A stretch of 64,000 nt of DNA from Lonepinella sp042485795. GTDB taxonomy: Bacteria > Pseudomonadota > Gammaproteobacteria > Enterobacterales > Pasteurellaceae. The notes under the pieces are model-generated. The model saw only the letters and a list, made by a program, of their open reading frames with translations, did not search any database and was not told where the DNA came from. Both the position numbers and the translations under genes were made by a program. The stretch is taken from positions 1,240,001 to 1,304,000 of the forward strand of contig NZ_CP169368.1 in assembly GCF_042485795.1 (NCBI RefSeq), read 5' to 3'. The number at the start of each line of letters is the position of its first letter. Within the stretch, counting starts at the first letter, position 1. This document shows, in pieces, positions 35,921-42,929 of this stretch.

Positions 35921-36565
35921 TTAAGATAAGATTTTATCTAATTCCGCACTCACTTCTTCTACTTTTTTAGTACCGTCTAAACGGAAGTATTTAGTATCGC
36001 TAGATTTTGCTTCTGCTTGGTAGTAATCCACTAATGGTTTAGTAGTGTTGTGATAGACCTTTAAACGGTCTAATACCGTTTCTGGTTTATCATCTGCACG
36101 GATAATTAAATCTTCACCCGTAATGTCATCTTTTCCCTCTACTTTTGGCGGGTTATAAACCACGTGATAAGTTCGACCTGAGGCTTGGTGAACACGGCGA
36201 CCACTCATCCGTTCAACGATCACCTCATCTGGCACATCAAATTCTAAAACATAATCAATACTAATACCGACCGATTTTAACGCATCGGCTTGTGGAATAG
36301 TGCGAGGGAAACCGTCTAATAGGAAACCTTTTTCACAGTCTTTTTGTGCAACACGATTTTTTACTAAAGCAATAATTAAATCATCTGGTACTAATTGACC
36401 AGCGTCCATTAAGGTTTTAGCTTGTTTACCTAAATCTGTACCAGCTTTAATGGCTGCTCGTAACATATCGCCAGTCGAAATTTGTGGAATACCGAATTTA
36501 TTCATAATAAATTGAGCTTGTGTTCCTTTCCCTGCACCTGGTGCACCTAGTAAAATAATTTTCAT
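35921..36565 (-). CDS. adk: Adenylate kinase
   Basis: 214 residues from ATG 36563-36565, identical in length to E. coli Adk. The frame is open four codons further up, but that ATG would overlap the GGAGAA ribosome site, so I use the internal Met. P-loop Gly-Ala-Pro-Gly-Ala-Gly-Lys-Gly-Thr is at 7-15, and Asp-Gly-Phe-Pro-Arg near 84. The long LID domain (about 122-159) is without the four zinc-binding cysteines, as in other Gram-negatives. It interconverts ATP+AMP and 2 ADP. Confidence 0.97.
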   Translation of the reverse strand: MKIILLGAPGAGKGTQAQFIMNKFGIPQISTGDMLRAAIKAGTDLGKQAKTLMDAGQLVPDDLIIALVKNRVAQKDCEKGFLLDGFPRTIPQADALKSVGISIDYVLEFDVPDEVIVERMSGRRVHQASGRTYHVVYNPPKVEGKDDITGEDLIIRADDKPETVLDRLKVYHNTTKPLVDYYQAEAKSSDTKYFRLDGTKKVEEVSAELDKILS

Positions 36566-36730
36566 AATATTCTCCAATAATAAAAAATAGTAAAATTTTA
36601 AGACGATATACCTTACATCTGTCTTTTAGTAAGTTCAAGTATTATAAGGTAAATTTGTATATTATCTTAGCCATAATTGTTATATTATGGCAAATTGTTT
36701 ATGTTTTACTCTTATTTAGAGGTGCTAACT

Positions 36731-37309
36731 ATGTCTTCTGCTTTATTTTCCTACTCTGATCTGACCACATTGGCTGAATTTGAGCATTTTCAACAAAAAA
36801 TTAGTCAGCTAGCTCAAGTGATGGGGATAGATTTAATGAAATATGAAATTGATCATCTGGCAGTACGAGTAAATAGTGATAAAAATGTTAAAAATTGGTT
36901 GGCGTTATTAATGAAGTTCGGTACAATTCTAAGCGACAATATTGTTAACGACAGGAGAATTTATTTAATACAATTAAATGAACCGTTAATATTATTAGGG
37001 AAATCAGTGGATATTGTCGAATTACCGTTTCCTAAAAATAAATGTTATCCATTGGAATCGTGGGAACATATTGAGATTGTTATACCATTTGAGGAAGATG
37101 AAAGTGTTTCACAATGGTTAAGCCGTCTTGAAAAAAAATTTTTATGGAACAAATTAACAACGCTTAGTGTTAAAGTGAGTGTACCAAAAGTTGATGGTGA
37201 ACGATTACCAAATCCATCAATCGCCGTAAGTTTTGCTGATAAAAGTGAGAATTCCGTGTGCATCAAGGTTCATCCCTATAACATTAAGAATATTATTGAG
37301 GTTTGGTGA
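36731..37309 (+). CDS. yecM: YecM-like protein of the VOC/glyoxalase fold
   Basis: 192 residues. I start at ATG 36731, which has AGAGGTG 7 bp upstream; the open frame continues 18 codons further up without support. It aligns well by eye with E. coli YecM (188). Shared stretches are Asp-His-Leu-Ala-Val-Arg near 42, Val-Glu-Leu-Pro-Phe-Pro near 98, Trp-Glu-His-Ile-Glu-Ile-Val near 112, and the end Lys-Val-His-Pro-Tyr. The His/Glu pairs look like a metal site of the vicinal-oxygen-chelate fold. Its activity is unknown. The next gene begins at the base after its stop, so it shares a transcript with the two small lipoproteins. Confidence 0.88.
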   Translation: MSSALFSYSDLTTLAEFEHFQQKISQLAQVMGIDLMKYEIDHLAVRVNSDKNVKNWLALLMKFGTILSDNIVNDRRIYLIQLNEPLILLGKSVDIVELPFPKNKCYPLESWEHIEIVIPFEEDESVSQWLSRLEKKFLWNKLTTLSVKVSVPKVDGERLPNPSIAVSFADKSENSVCIKVHPYNIKNIIEVW

Positions 37310-37624
37310 ATGAAAAAATTTACTTTAGCATTAGCTATATTTGTACTGGGATTATCTGCTTGTTCAAGCAAATTTGATGATAATTCTTACAAAGGAACTA
37401 TCTTATCTAGTCAATATGCAGGTGATGACTTAAAATTAACTGTAAGAAAGGATAACTGTGAAGGTAATAAGCATCAAGAGGTAGCCGAAACAGTTACAGA
37501 AGTAGTACAATATGATTCAGATATAGTGACTGGTTCTTGCATCCGAGTATATGAAGATAGAGTAGATAATATTTCTCGCTCTGAATCACGTTCTTGGGTA
37601 TCAAGAGTTGGTATTGTTCTATAA
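37310..37624 (+). CDS. Small lipoprotein, apparently a SlyB relative lacking the glycine zipper
   Basis: 104 residues. A lipoprotein signal ends Leu-Ser-Ala-Cys (Cys18). The mature part has Lys-Gly-Thr-Ile-Leu-Ser-Ser and, near 45, Leu-Lys-Leu-Thr-Val-Arg-Lys-Asp, which parallel Tyr-Gly-Thr-Ile-Val-Ser-Ala and Leu-Glu-Ile-Thr-Ile-Lys-Lys-Asp in the next gene. Both end with a Ser/Thr-x-x-Arg-Val strand. The intervening Gly-rich membrane hairpin of SlyB is missing. Start and stop are clear (TGA-ATG junction with yecM). Function is unknown. I infer a diverged duplicate of slyB/pcp. Confidence 0.75.
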   Translation: MKKFTLALAIFVLGLSACSSKFDDNSYKGTILSSQYAGDDLKLTVRKDNCEGNKHQEVAETVTEVVQYDSDIVTGSCIRVYEDRVDNISRSESRSWVSRVGIVL

Positions 37625-37640
37625 ATAAAGGTTAATTAAC

Positions 37641-38105
37641 ATGAAAAAAATTACATTAGCATTAGCAATTCTTACCGCTGTCGGCGTGACGGGTTGTGCT
37701 AATACAGATATCTATAGTGGTGATGTGTATTCAGGAAATCAATCAAAAGAAGCACGTTCAATTAGCTATGGTACTATCGTTTCTGCTCGTTCTGTTAAAA
37801 TTCAAGCAGATAATCAAGGTGTGCTTGGTACAGTAGGTGGTGGTGTGCTTGGCGGTGTTGCTGGTTCTACTATTGGTGGCGGTAGAGGTCAAGTGTTAGC
37901 AAGTGCGGTTGGTGCGGTTGCTGGTGCTGTAATCGGTAGCAAGGTCGAAGAAAAAGCAACTCAGGTTGACTCTTTAGAAATTACTATTAAGAAAGATGAT
38001 GGTAACGAAATCGTTGTTGTGCAAAAATACGATGAGAAGTTAACTAAAGCAGGTACTCGTGTTCGCATTGTTGGCGGTTCAAGTCTAAATGTTTCTGCTT
38101 TGTAA
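37641..38105 (+). CDS. slyB: SlyB/Pcp-like outer-membrane lipoprotein with glycine zipper
   Basis: 154 residues, the length of SlyB (155) and of the 15-kDa peptidoglycan-associated lipoprotein of H. influenzae. A lipoprotein signal ends Val-Thr-Gly-Cys (Cys19). The glycine-zipper region at about 60-100 has repeated Gly-Gly-x-x-Gly steps and two short membrane-prone helices. A C-terminal beta domain follows. SlyB-type proteins stabilise the outer membrane under stress. The ATG follows AAAGGTTAA. An uptake signal lies inside the gene near 37902. A terminator follows. Confidence 0.9.
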   Translation: MKKITLALAILTAVGVTGCANTDIYSGDVYSGNQSKEARSISYGTIVSARSVKIQADNQGVLGTVGGGVLGGVAGSTIGGGRGQVLASAVGAVAGAVIGSKVEEKATQVDSLEITIKKDDGNEIVVVQKYDEKLTKAGTRVRIVGGSSLNVSAL

Positions 38106-38120
38106 TTAGATGTTGTGAAT

Positions 38121-38156
38121 AAAAAAGCCCTTTGAGAATAAGTCAAAGGGTTTTTT
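38121..38156. terminator. Terminator between slyB and yedI
   Basis: A stem of AAAAAA-(G)-CCCTTTGA (38121-38135) with TCAAAGGGTTTTTT (38143-38156), with a single bulge and T run. It serves the convergent genes. Confidence 0.88.
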
Positions 38157-38168
38157 ATTTAAGTTAAT

Positions 38169-39062
38169 TTACTCGCTTTGAACGGAATTTTTACTAAATA
38201 ACGCAATTAAAGGTAATAAAATTGCACAACTAATAGCACCGATTAGAATCCCAATGAATAAATCAACTAAAAAAGAAAAATAACTATTAATTTGTAGGCT
38301 TTCAATAAAGTGGTGTAATACGGGTAAATAATGCACAAAAATCCCACCGCCCACTAAAAACATGGCGATCACTCCAATCACTGATAAGGATTTCATAAAC
38401 CAAGGCATAAAAAACAGTAAAAACTTACCAATTTGCTGTGCTACGGTGTTTTCTTTCTGGATTAACCACAAACCAATATCATCTAATTTTACGATGAAAG
38501 CAACTAATCCATATACAAAAACCGTAATGCCAATACCTACTGCTAATAATGTCAATATTTTAGGTAATAATTCAGCTTCTTGAATTGAACCTAAGGCAAT
38601 AATGATTATTTCTGCGGAGAGAATAAAATCCGTTTTAATTGCACCTCTGATTCTATCTGTTTCGTTACTATTGTTGCTATTACTAGTTTCTAAAGTGCGG
38701 TCTAAATCATCATGATTTTTATGCAAAAATTTATGGACTAATTTTTCCATGCCTTCAAAGCATAAATAAGCACCGCCGATCATTAACAGAATATTAATAA
38801 ATGAGGGTAAATATATAGCAAATAATAAGGCTATGGGAATCAGAATAAATTTATTCCATAGTGATCCTTTTGCCACCGACCACACGATCGGCAATTCTCG
38901 ACTCGCCGCAATGTCTTTTCCGCTTACTTGGTTAGCGTTTAAGGTTAGATCATCGCTGATCACTCCAACCGTTTTCTTGGCTGCGACTTTGGTCATTAAC
39001 GCTACATCATCTAATACCGATGCAATATCATCGAGTAAGGTAAATAAGGAACTAAATGCCAT
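38169..39062 (-). CDS. yedI: DUF808 / YedI-family inner-membrane protein
   Basis: 297 residues, like E. coli YedI (305). The start has the typical Leu-Leu-Asp-Asp-Ile-Ala-x-Val-Leu-Asp-Asp-Val-Ala run, then Lys-Lys-Thr-Val-Gly-Val. Several membrane segments follow between about 75 and 290. The family has no established function. It lies 12 bp after ycaO on the same strand and is probably co-transcribed. Confidence 0.88.
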   Translation of the reverse strand: MAFSSLFTLLDDIASVLDDVALMTKVAAKKTVGVISDDLTLNANQVSGKDIAASRELPIVWSVAKGSLWNKFILIPIALLFAIYLPSFINILLMIGGAYLCFEGMEKLVHKFLHKNHDDLDRTLETSNSNNSNETDRIRGAIKTDFILSAEIIIIALGSIQEAELLPKILTLLAVGIGITVFVYGLVAFIVKLDDIGLWLIQKENTVAQQIGKFLLFFMPWFMKSLSVIGVIAMFLVGGGIFVHYLPVLHHFIESLQINSYFSFLVDLFIGILIGAISCAILLPLIALFSKNSVQSE

Positions 39063-39074
39063 TTTTTCTCCTAT

Positions 39075-40835
39075 TTACTTCCAATTTTCTTTTTTAGCTT
39101 TTTGTAATTTAGCATAAGCAGCAAGTAATTTTTGATGTGCTGCAAATTTTTGTAAATGCTCATCATCTGCCAATAAATCATAGAACGGATTACCACCATT
39201 TACCGCTTTCCACGCAAAATCCACCGTACTTTTACCGTACATTTTCTCAAACACTTCCCGATATTGTTCAGGTTCACGATCTTCATCAAGGAATAACTCT
39301 ATACTACTGATTAAGCAACGATAGTAGTTGGCACGTTCTGGTGTGAACACGGAGCAGTTCATATTGTATGCCCAATTCGCCCAGTCTAATGCCAATTCCA
39401 AATCACCTAAAGCGAGATAAAGCATTGATTTTAATTCACCCACACGTAAGGTCGTCCAACCTGATTTGGGTGGTGGCACAATACCGATAAATTCACGCAC
39501 ACGGGTAGCATCATCAATGCCTTGCTCGTCTAATTCGTCCAATAATTCTTGATAAGTATCTGCATCGTGGTGGAAGTGCGGTAAATCTAACAGGATTTCA
39601 CGCCAGTCCATACCCATATTATTATTAGCGTATATTAAATCGTCCACAGGGTAAATATCCGACATTGACGGCACGATAATACGGCAAGCATACACATCTA
39701 AATGATTGTAATCCATAATATAAACTTCTTTGCCGTCCGCATTAAAGATAGACATTAGATTATGATATTCTTGTTCCGTGTTGCCCGAAAAATCCCAATG
39801 CACAAACGGATAATCCGCTTGTTGTTTAAATAAATCCCACGAAATTAAACCGCTCGAATCAATAAAGTGGGTTTCTAAATTGGCATGTTCTGCTACATCA
39901 TCATTATTAAAAGACGGGGGAGTAAACACGTCTAAATCTTTTAAGCTACGCCCTTGCAACAATTCCGTCACCGTCCGCTCAAATGCCACTTGGAAATTTG
40001 GGTGAGCCCCAAAGGAAGCAAAACAAGTACCATTGTTAGGATTAAGCAGAATCACACAAATGACAGGGTATTTTCCCCCTAATGAAGCATCGTAGGCTAA
40101 AATCGGAAAACCTTCCTGTTCTAATTTTTCAATAGAGGCTTGAATAGTCGGATATTGAGCAATCACTTCCGCTGGGATTTTTGGCAAACTAATGGCTTCT
40201 GCAATAATGCGATTTTTCACATAACGTTCAAAGACTTCCGATAAGCCTTGTACACGAGCTTCATTCTTAGTGTTACCTGCCGACATACCGTTGGATACAT
40301 ACAGATTGGCAATAATGCTTTGCGGAATATACACAGTTTGTTGATCCGATTGACGAATATAAGGCATCGCTACGATACCACGATCATAATTACCTGATTG
40401 CAGATCCACTAATAATTCAGGGGTTAATTCTCCCTCAGGATCGTAATAACCGAGCAAATAATCATCTAAAATGCCTTCTGGCAACAAATCCTCATCATCA
40501 ATTTCAAACCATTTTTCAGTTGGGTAGTGAACGAACTCGCCGTTGGCAATATCTTGTCCTAAATAATAATCCGCAAAGAAATAGTTAGTGGAAAGACGTT
40601 CAAAATATTCGCCTAACGCTGATGCCAATGCGGCTTTTTTACTCGCACCTTTGCCGTTAGAAAAACATTGTGGACAATCACGATCCCGAATATGCACCGA
40701 CCACACATTCGGCACAGGATTAAGCCAAGAGGCTTCTTCAATATTGAAACCAAGTGCGGTTAATTTTTGTTGAAATTTTGCGATACTGTCTTCAAGGGCA
40801 GCATCTTTGCCTAGGATAAAGGTTTGTTCTGTCAT
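39075..40835 (-). CDS. ycaO: YcaO, ribosomal protein S12 methylthiotransferase accessory factor
   Basis: 586 residues, the length of E. coli YcaO. The YcaO ATP-binding region is visible: Lys-Gly-Ala-Ser-Lys-Lys-Ala-Ala-Leu-Ala-Ser-Ala-Leu-Gly-Glu near 67, a second Glu-rich site near 205, and a conserved Gln-Gly-Arg near 297. A C-terminal TPR-like region lies beyond 480. It is a stand-alone YcaO, not one from a thiazole/oxazole peptide cluster, since no precursor peptide or dehydrogenase is nearby. E. coli YcaO helps RimO methylthiolate Asp88 of ribosomal protein S12. The 5' flank holds the palindromic repeat element. Confidence 0.93.
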   Translation of the reverse strand: MTEQTFILGKDAALEDSIAKFQQKLTALGFNIEEASWLNPVPNVWSVHIRDRDCPQCFSNGKGASKKAALASALGEYFERLSTNYFFADYYLGQDIANGEFVHYPTEKWFEIDDEDLLPEGILDDYLLGYYDPEGELTPELLVDLQSGNYDRGIVAMPYIRQSDQQTVYIPQSIIANLYVSNGMSAGNTKNEARVQGLSEVFERYVKNRIIAEAISLPKIPAEVIAQYPTIQASIEKLEQEGFPILAYDASLGGKYPVICVILLNPNNGTCFASFGAHPNFQVAFERTVTELLQGRSLKDLDVFTPPSFNNDDVAEHANLETHFIDSSGLISWDLFKQQADYPFVHWDFSGNTEQEYHNLMSIFNADGKEVYIMDYNHLDVYACRIIVPSMSDIYPVDDLIYANNNMGMDWREILLDLPHFHHDADTYQELLDELDEQGIDDATRVREFIGIVPPPKSGWTTLRVGELKSMLYLALGDLELALDWANWAYNMNCSVFTPERANYYRCLISSIELFLDEDREPEQYREVFEKMYGKSTVDFAWKAVNGGNPFYDLLADDEHLQKFAAHQKLLAAYAKLQKAKKENWK

Positions 40836-40865
40836 AAGAGCTTCCTGTTTTAAATAAATTGGTGG

Positions 40866-41063
40866 GGTTGCCCCCTTCGCCCTTCGGGCACTTCCCCCCG
40901 CAAGCAGGGGGAAGGAAATCGCTTCTTTTTTGTCATTTCAAGAGAATGACAACTCTTTGTCTCTTCGTCCATCTGGTATTTCTCCCTGCAAGTAAGGGGA
41001 AGGATATATGAGAAATTTTCGCTCCCCCTGCTTGCGGGGGGAGCTGTCCGCAGGACTGAGGGG
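40866..41063. repeat. Palindromic intergenic repeat element, copy 1
   Basis: Left arm: a small hairpin GCCC-TTC-GGGC (40879-40889) and a large one CTTCCCCC/GGGGGAAG (40891-40914) with a CGCAAGCA loop. Right arm, inverted: GCTCCCCC/GGGGGAGC (41021-41044) with loop TGCTTGCG, then GTCC-GCA-GGAC (41046-41056). A degenerate unit (CTCCCTGCAAGTAAGGGGAAGG) lies in the middle at about 40982-41003. The left arm matches copy 2 at 48362-48410 almost base for base. It fills the space between ycaO and the yddA-like gene and ends 2 bp before the latter's stop, so it probably also terminates transcription. Confidence 0.85.
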
Positions 41064-41064
41064 G

Positions 41065-42843
41065 CTATTGCAGAATATCATCAATTCGACATATCCCCAA
41101 ATCAAACACCTTATTATGAAATTGGTGTAGTGTACCACGATGTCCAATACTTAACACAATCATATTCGGTAGTTTTTCACGAATTTTGCGGTACAGAATA
41201 TATTCGGTCGGCTCATCAAGGGCGGAGGTGGTTTCATCTAAAAACACAATGTTCGGCTTAGTTAGGAAAATACGAATAAATGCCACCCGTTGTAATTCCC
41301 CTGGGGAAAGGGTAGCTTGCCAGTCGTTTTCTTGATCCAATGCGTGAATATAATTGCTTAGACGGCATTTTTCCATATATAGCTCTAAATCAGCATGGTG
41401 AGGATCTATATTAGGATAACAAATCGCCTGACGCAATGTGCCTTGTGGCATATAAGGGCGTTGCGGTAAAAACAGTACATTGGCATTACAAGGGCGTTCG
41501 CAATAACCAAAAGTTTCAAAGGGATAGATCCCTGCAATGGCTTTCAATAAAGTAGTTTTGCCCGCTCCAGATGGTCCTTGAATTAACAGTGCATCACCAG
41601 CATTAAGCTCTAAATTGACTTGTTGTAACAAGACTTCGCCGTGCTGATCTTTTAAACCGAAATCTTTTAATTTAATGCCTAAACCACATTCTATTGGTTG
41701 AATAATCTGTTGTTTATCAAGCTGATCTAAGGTAAACATAAAATCATACAAACGGTTTAAGCGTGCTTGATACAGGGTGAATTGTTCATAAAACAAACGG
41801 AAAAATGACAATGCACGCATTAAACGGTTAAAGGCTTGCACGGTTTGGTGCATATCGCCTAAGGTGGCAAGCCCTGCAAAAAAGCGAGGGGCTTGTAGCA
41901 TTAAAGGTAAAATCATGGCAAATTGAGTGACACCCGTATTAAAGCCATCTAAACCCAACATACGGCGAACTATCGTCCAACGGTTTTGAATAATTTGATT
42001 AAATTTGGCTTTTAAATGGGAATATTCCTGTGTTTCGCCGTCATAGAATGCGATACTTTCTGCATTATCGCGTACCCGAATTAAGGAATAACGATAATCC
42101 CCAGCGTATTTTTCTTTGGCATAATTTAATTTGATTAACGGATAACCAATCCATACGGACATTGCCGTGGCGAGGATAATAAAAGTATAAATAAAAAATA
42201 CGGTTCCTTTGGGAATTTCAATGCCAAATAAGGGAAGTAAGCCAGATAGTCCCCACAAAATGACGGTAAACTCAATAATCGCTACGATTGATCCGATCAT
42301 GCCATCTAACAGTTCTACTGTTCCTGTAATAAATTCGCGAGCATCTTGTTCAATACGTTGGTCGATATTATCGGGTAAATCTTTTTCATATTTAATTCGA
42401 TAGTAGTTTTTATATTGTAACCAGCGGTGGAGCATTTCTTCGTTCATTTTTTCCAGCCAACGAATTTCAAATACTTGACGGACGAGATAATTCAAAATGG
42501 AATGGATAATTTTAAAACCTACCAGCATGGCATTTAACAAGGCAAAAAACCAAAAAGCATCGGCTTTTTTGTCTTGTAATGAGCTATATAATCCGTTGTA
42601 AAAGAAAGAGTTGAGTACGCTAATACGAACTTCTAATAGGATAAAAATGAGGAGCAACAGTATCAAACTCATCATTTTGAACTGGTTGCTATTTTGTATG
42701 CAAGGCTTTGTGATCAACCAGAATTTTTTTCCAAAGGCGGTTTTCCGCAATAAAAGTGCGGTGCAAAATAATCCTAAATTTAACCAAAAGAGAGTGGTGA
42801 GAAGCCAACTAAAACTGTTATTTAATTCTGTTTGCCAGTTCAT
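41065..42843 (-). CDS. YddA/SbmA-type ABC transporter with fused membrane and ATPase domains
   Basis: 592 residues. About six membrane segments of the SbmA/BacA-like ABC_membrane_2 type span residues 15-330, including Trp-Arg-x-Trp-like and Tyr-Arg-Ile-Lys-Tyr-Glu segments. The ATPase has Walker A Gly-Pro-Ser-Gly-Ala-Gly-Lys-Thr-Thr near 430, the signature Leu-Ser-Pro-Gly-Glu-Leu-Gln-Arg near 516, and Walker B Ile-Val-Phe-Leu-Asp-Glu near 537. It resembles E. coli YddA and H. influenzae HI0036. Relatives import peptides, cobalamin or other small molecules; the substrate is unknown. It lies directly downstream of two TonB-dependent receptors on the same strand, but behind a terminator. Confidence 0.85.
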   Translation of the reverse strand: MNWQTELNNSFSWLLTTLFWLNLGLFCTALLLRKTAFGKKFWLITKPCIQNSNQFKMMSLILLLLIFILLEVRISVLNSFFYNGLYSSLQDKKADAFWFFALLNAMLVGFKIIHSILNYLVRQVFEIRWLEKMNEEMLHRWLQYKNYYRIKYEKDLPDNIDQRIEQDAREFITGTVELLDGMIGSIVAIIEFTVILWGLSGLLPLFGIEIPKGTVFFIYTFIILATAMSVWIGYPLIKLNYAKEKYAGDYRYSLIRVRDNAESIAFYDGETQEYSHLKAKFNQIIQNRWTIVRRMLGLDGFNTGVTQFAMILPLMLQAPRFFAGLATLGDMHQTVQAFNRLMRALSFFRLFYEQFTLYQARLNRLYDFMFTLDQLDKQQIIQPIECGLGIKLKDFGLKDQHGEVLLQQVNLELNAGDALLIQGPSGAGKTTLLKAIAGIYPFETFGYCERPCNANVLFLPQRPYMPQGTLRQAICYPNIDPHHADLELYMEKCRLSNYIHALDQENDWQATLSPGELQRVAFIRIFLTKPNIVFLDETTSALDEPTEYILYRKIREKLPNMIVLSIGHRGTLHQFHNKVFDLGICRIDDILQ

Positions 42844-42882
42844 AAGATATTTTCAAATATGATTTAATTCATTATCATACAA

Positions 42883-42910
42883 CAAAAGGGGCAGTTTATC
42901 CGCCCCTTGT
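42883..42910 (-). terminator. Terminator after the first TonB-dependent receptor
   Basis: AAGGGGC (42886-42892) and GCCCCTT (42902-42908) with flanking ACAA/TTGT pairs form a short GC-rich stem, followed on the minus strand by TTTTGTTGT. Confidence 0.75.
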
Positions 42911-42929
42911 GAATAAGTCAAAATGTAAA

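Noticed and set aside
36566..36577. Longer adk start four codons upstream
   Set aside because: It would overlap the GGAGAA ribosome site, and the 214-residue form matches the known length.
39075..40835. YcaO as part of a thiazole/oxazole peptide antibiotic cluster
   Set aside because: Its length and sequence match stand-alone YcaO, and there is no precursor peptide, dehydrogenase or exporter gene beside it.
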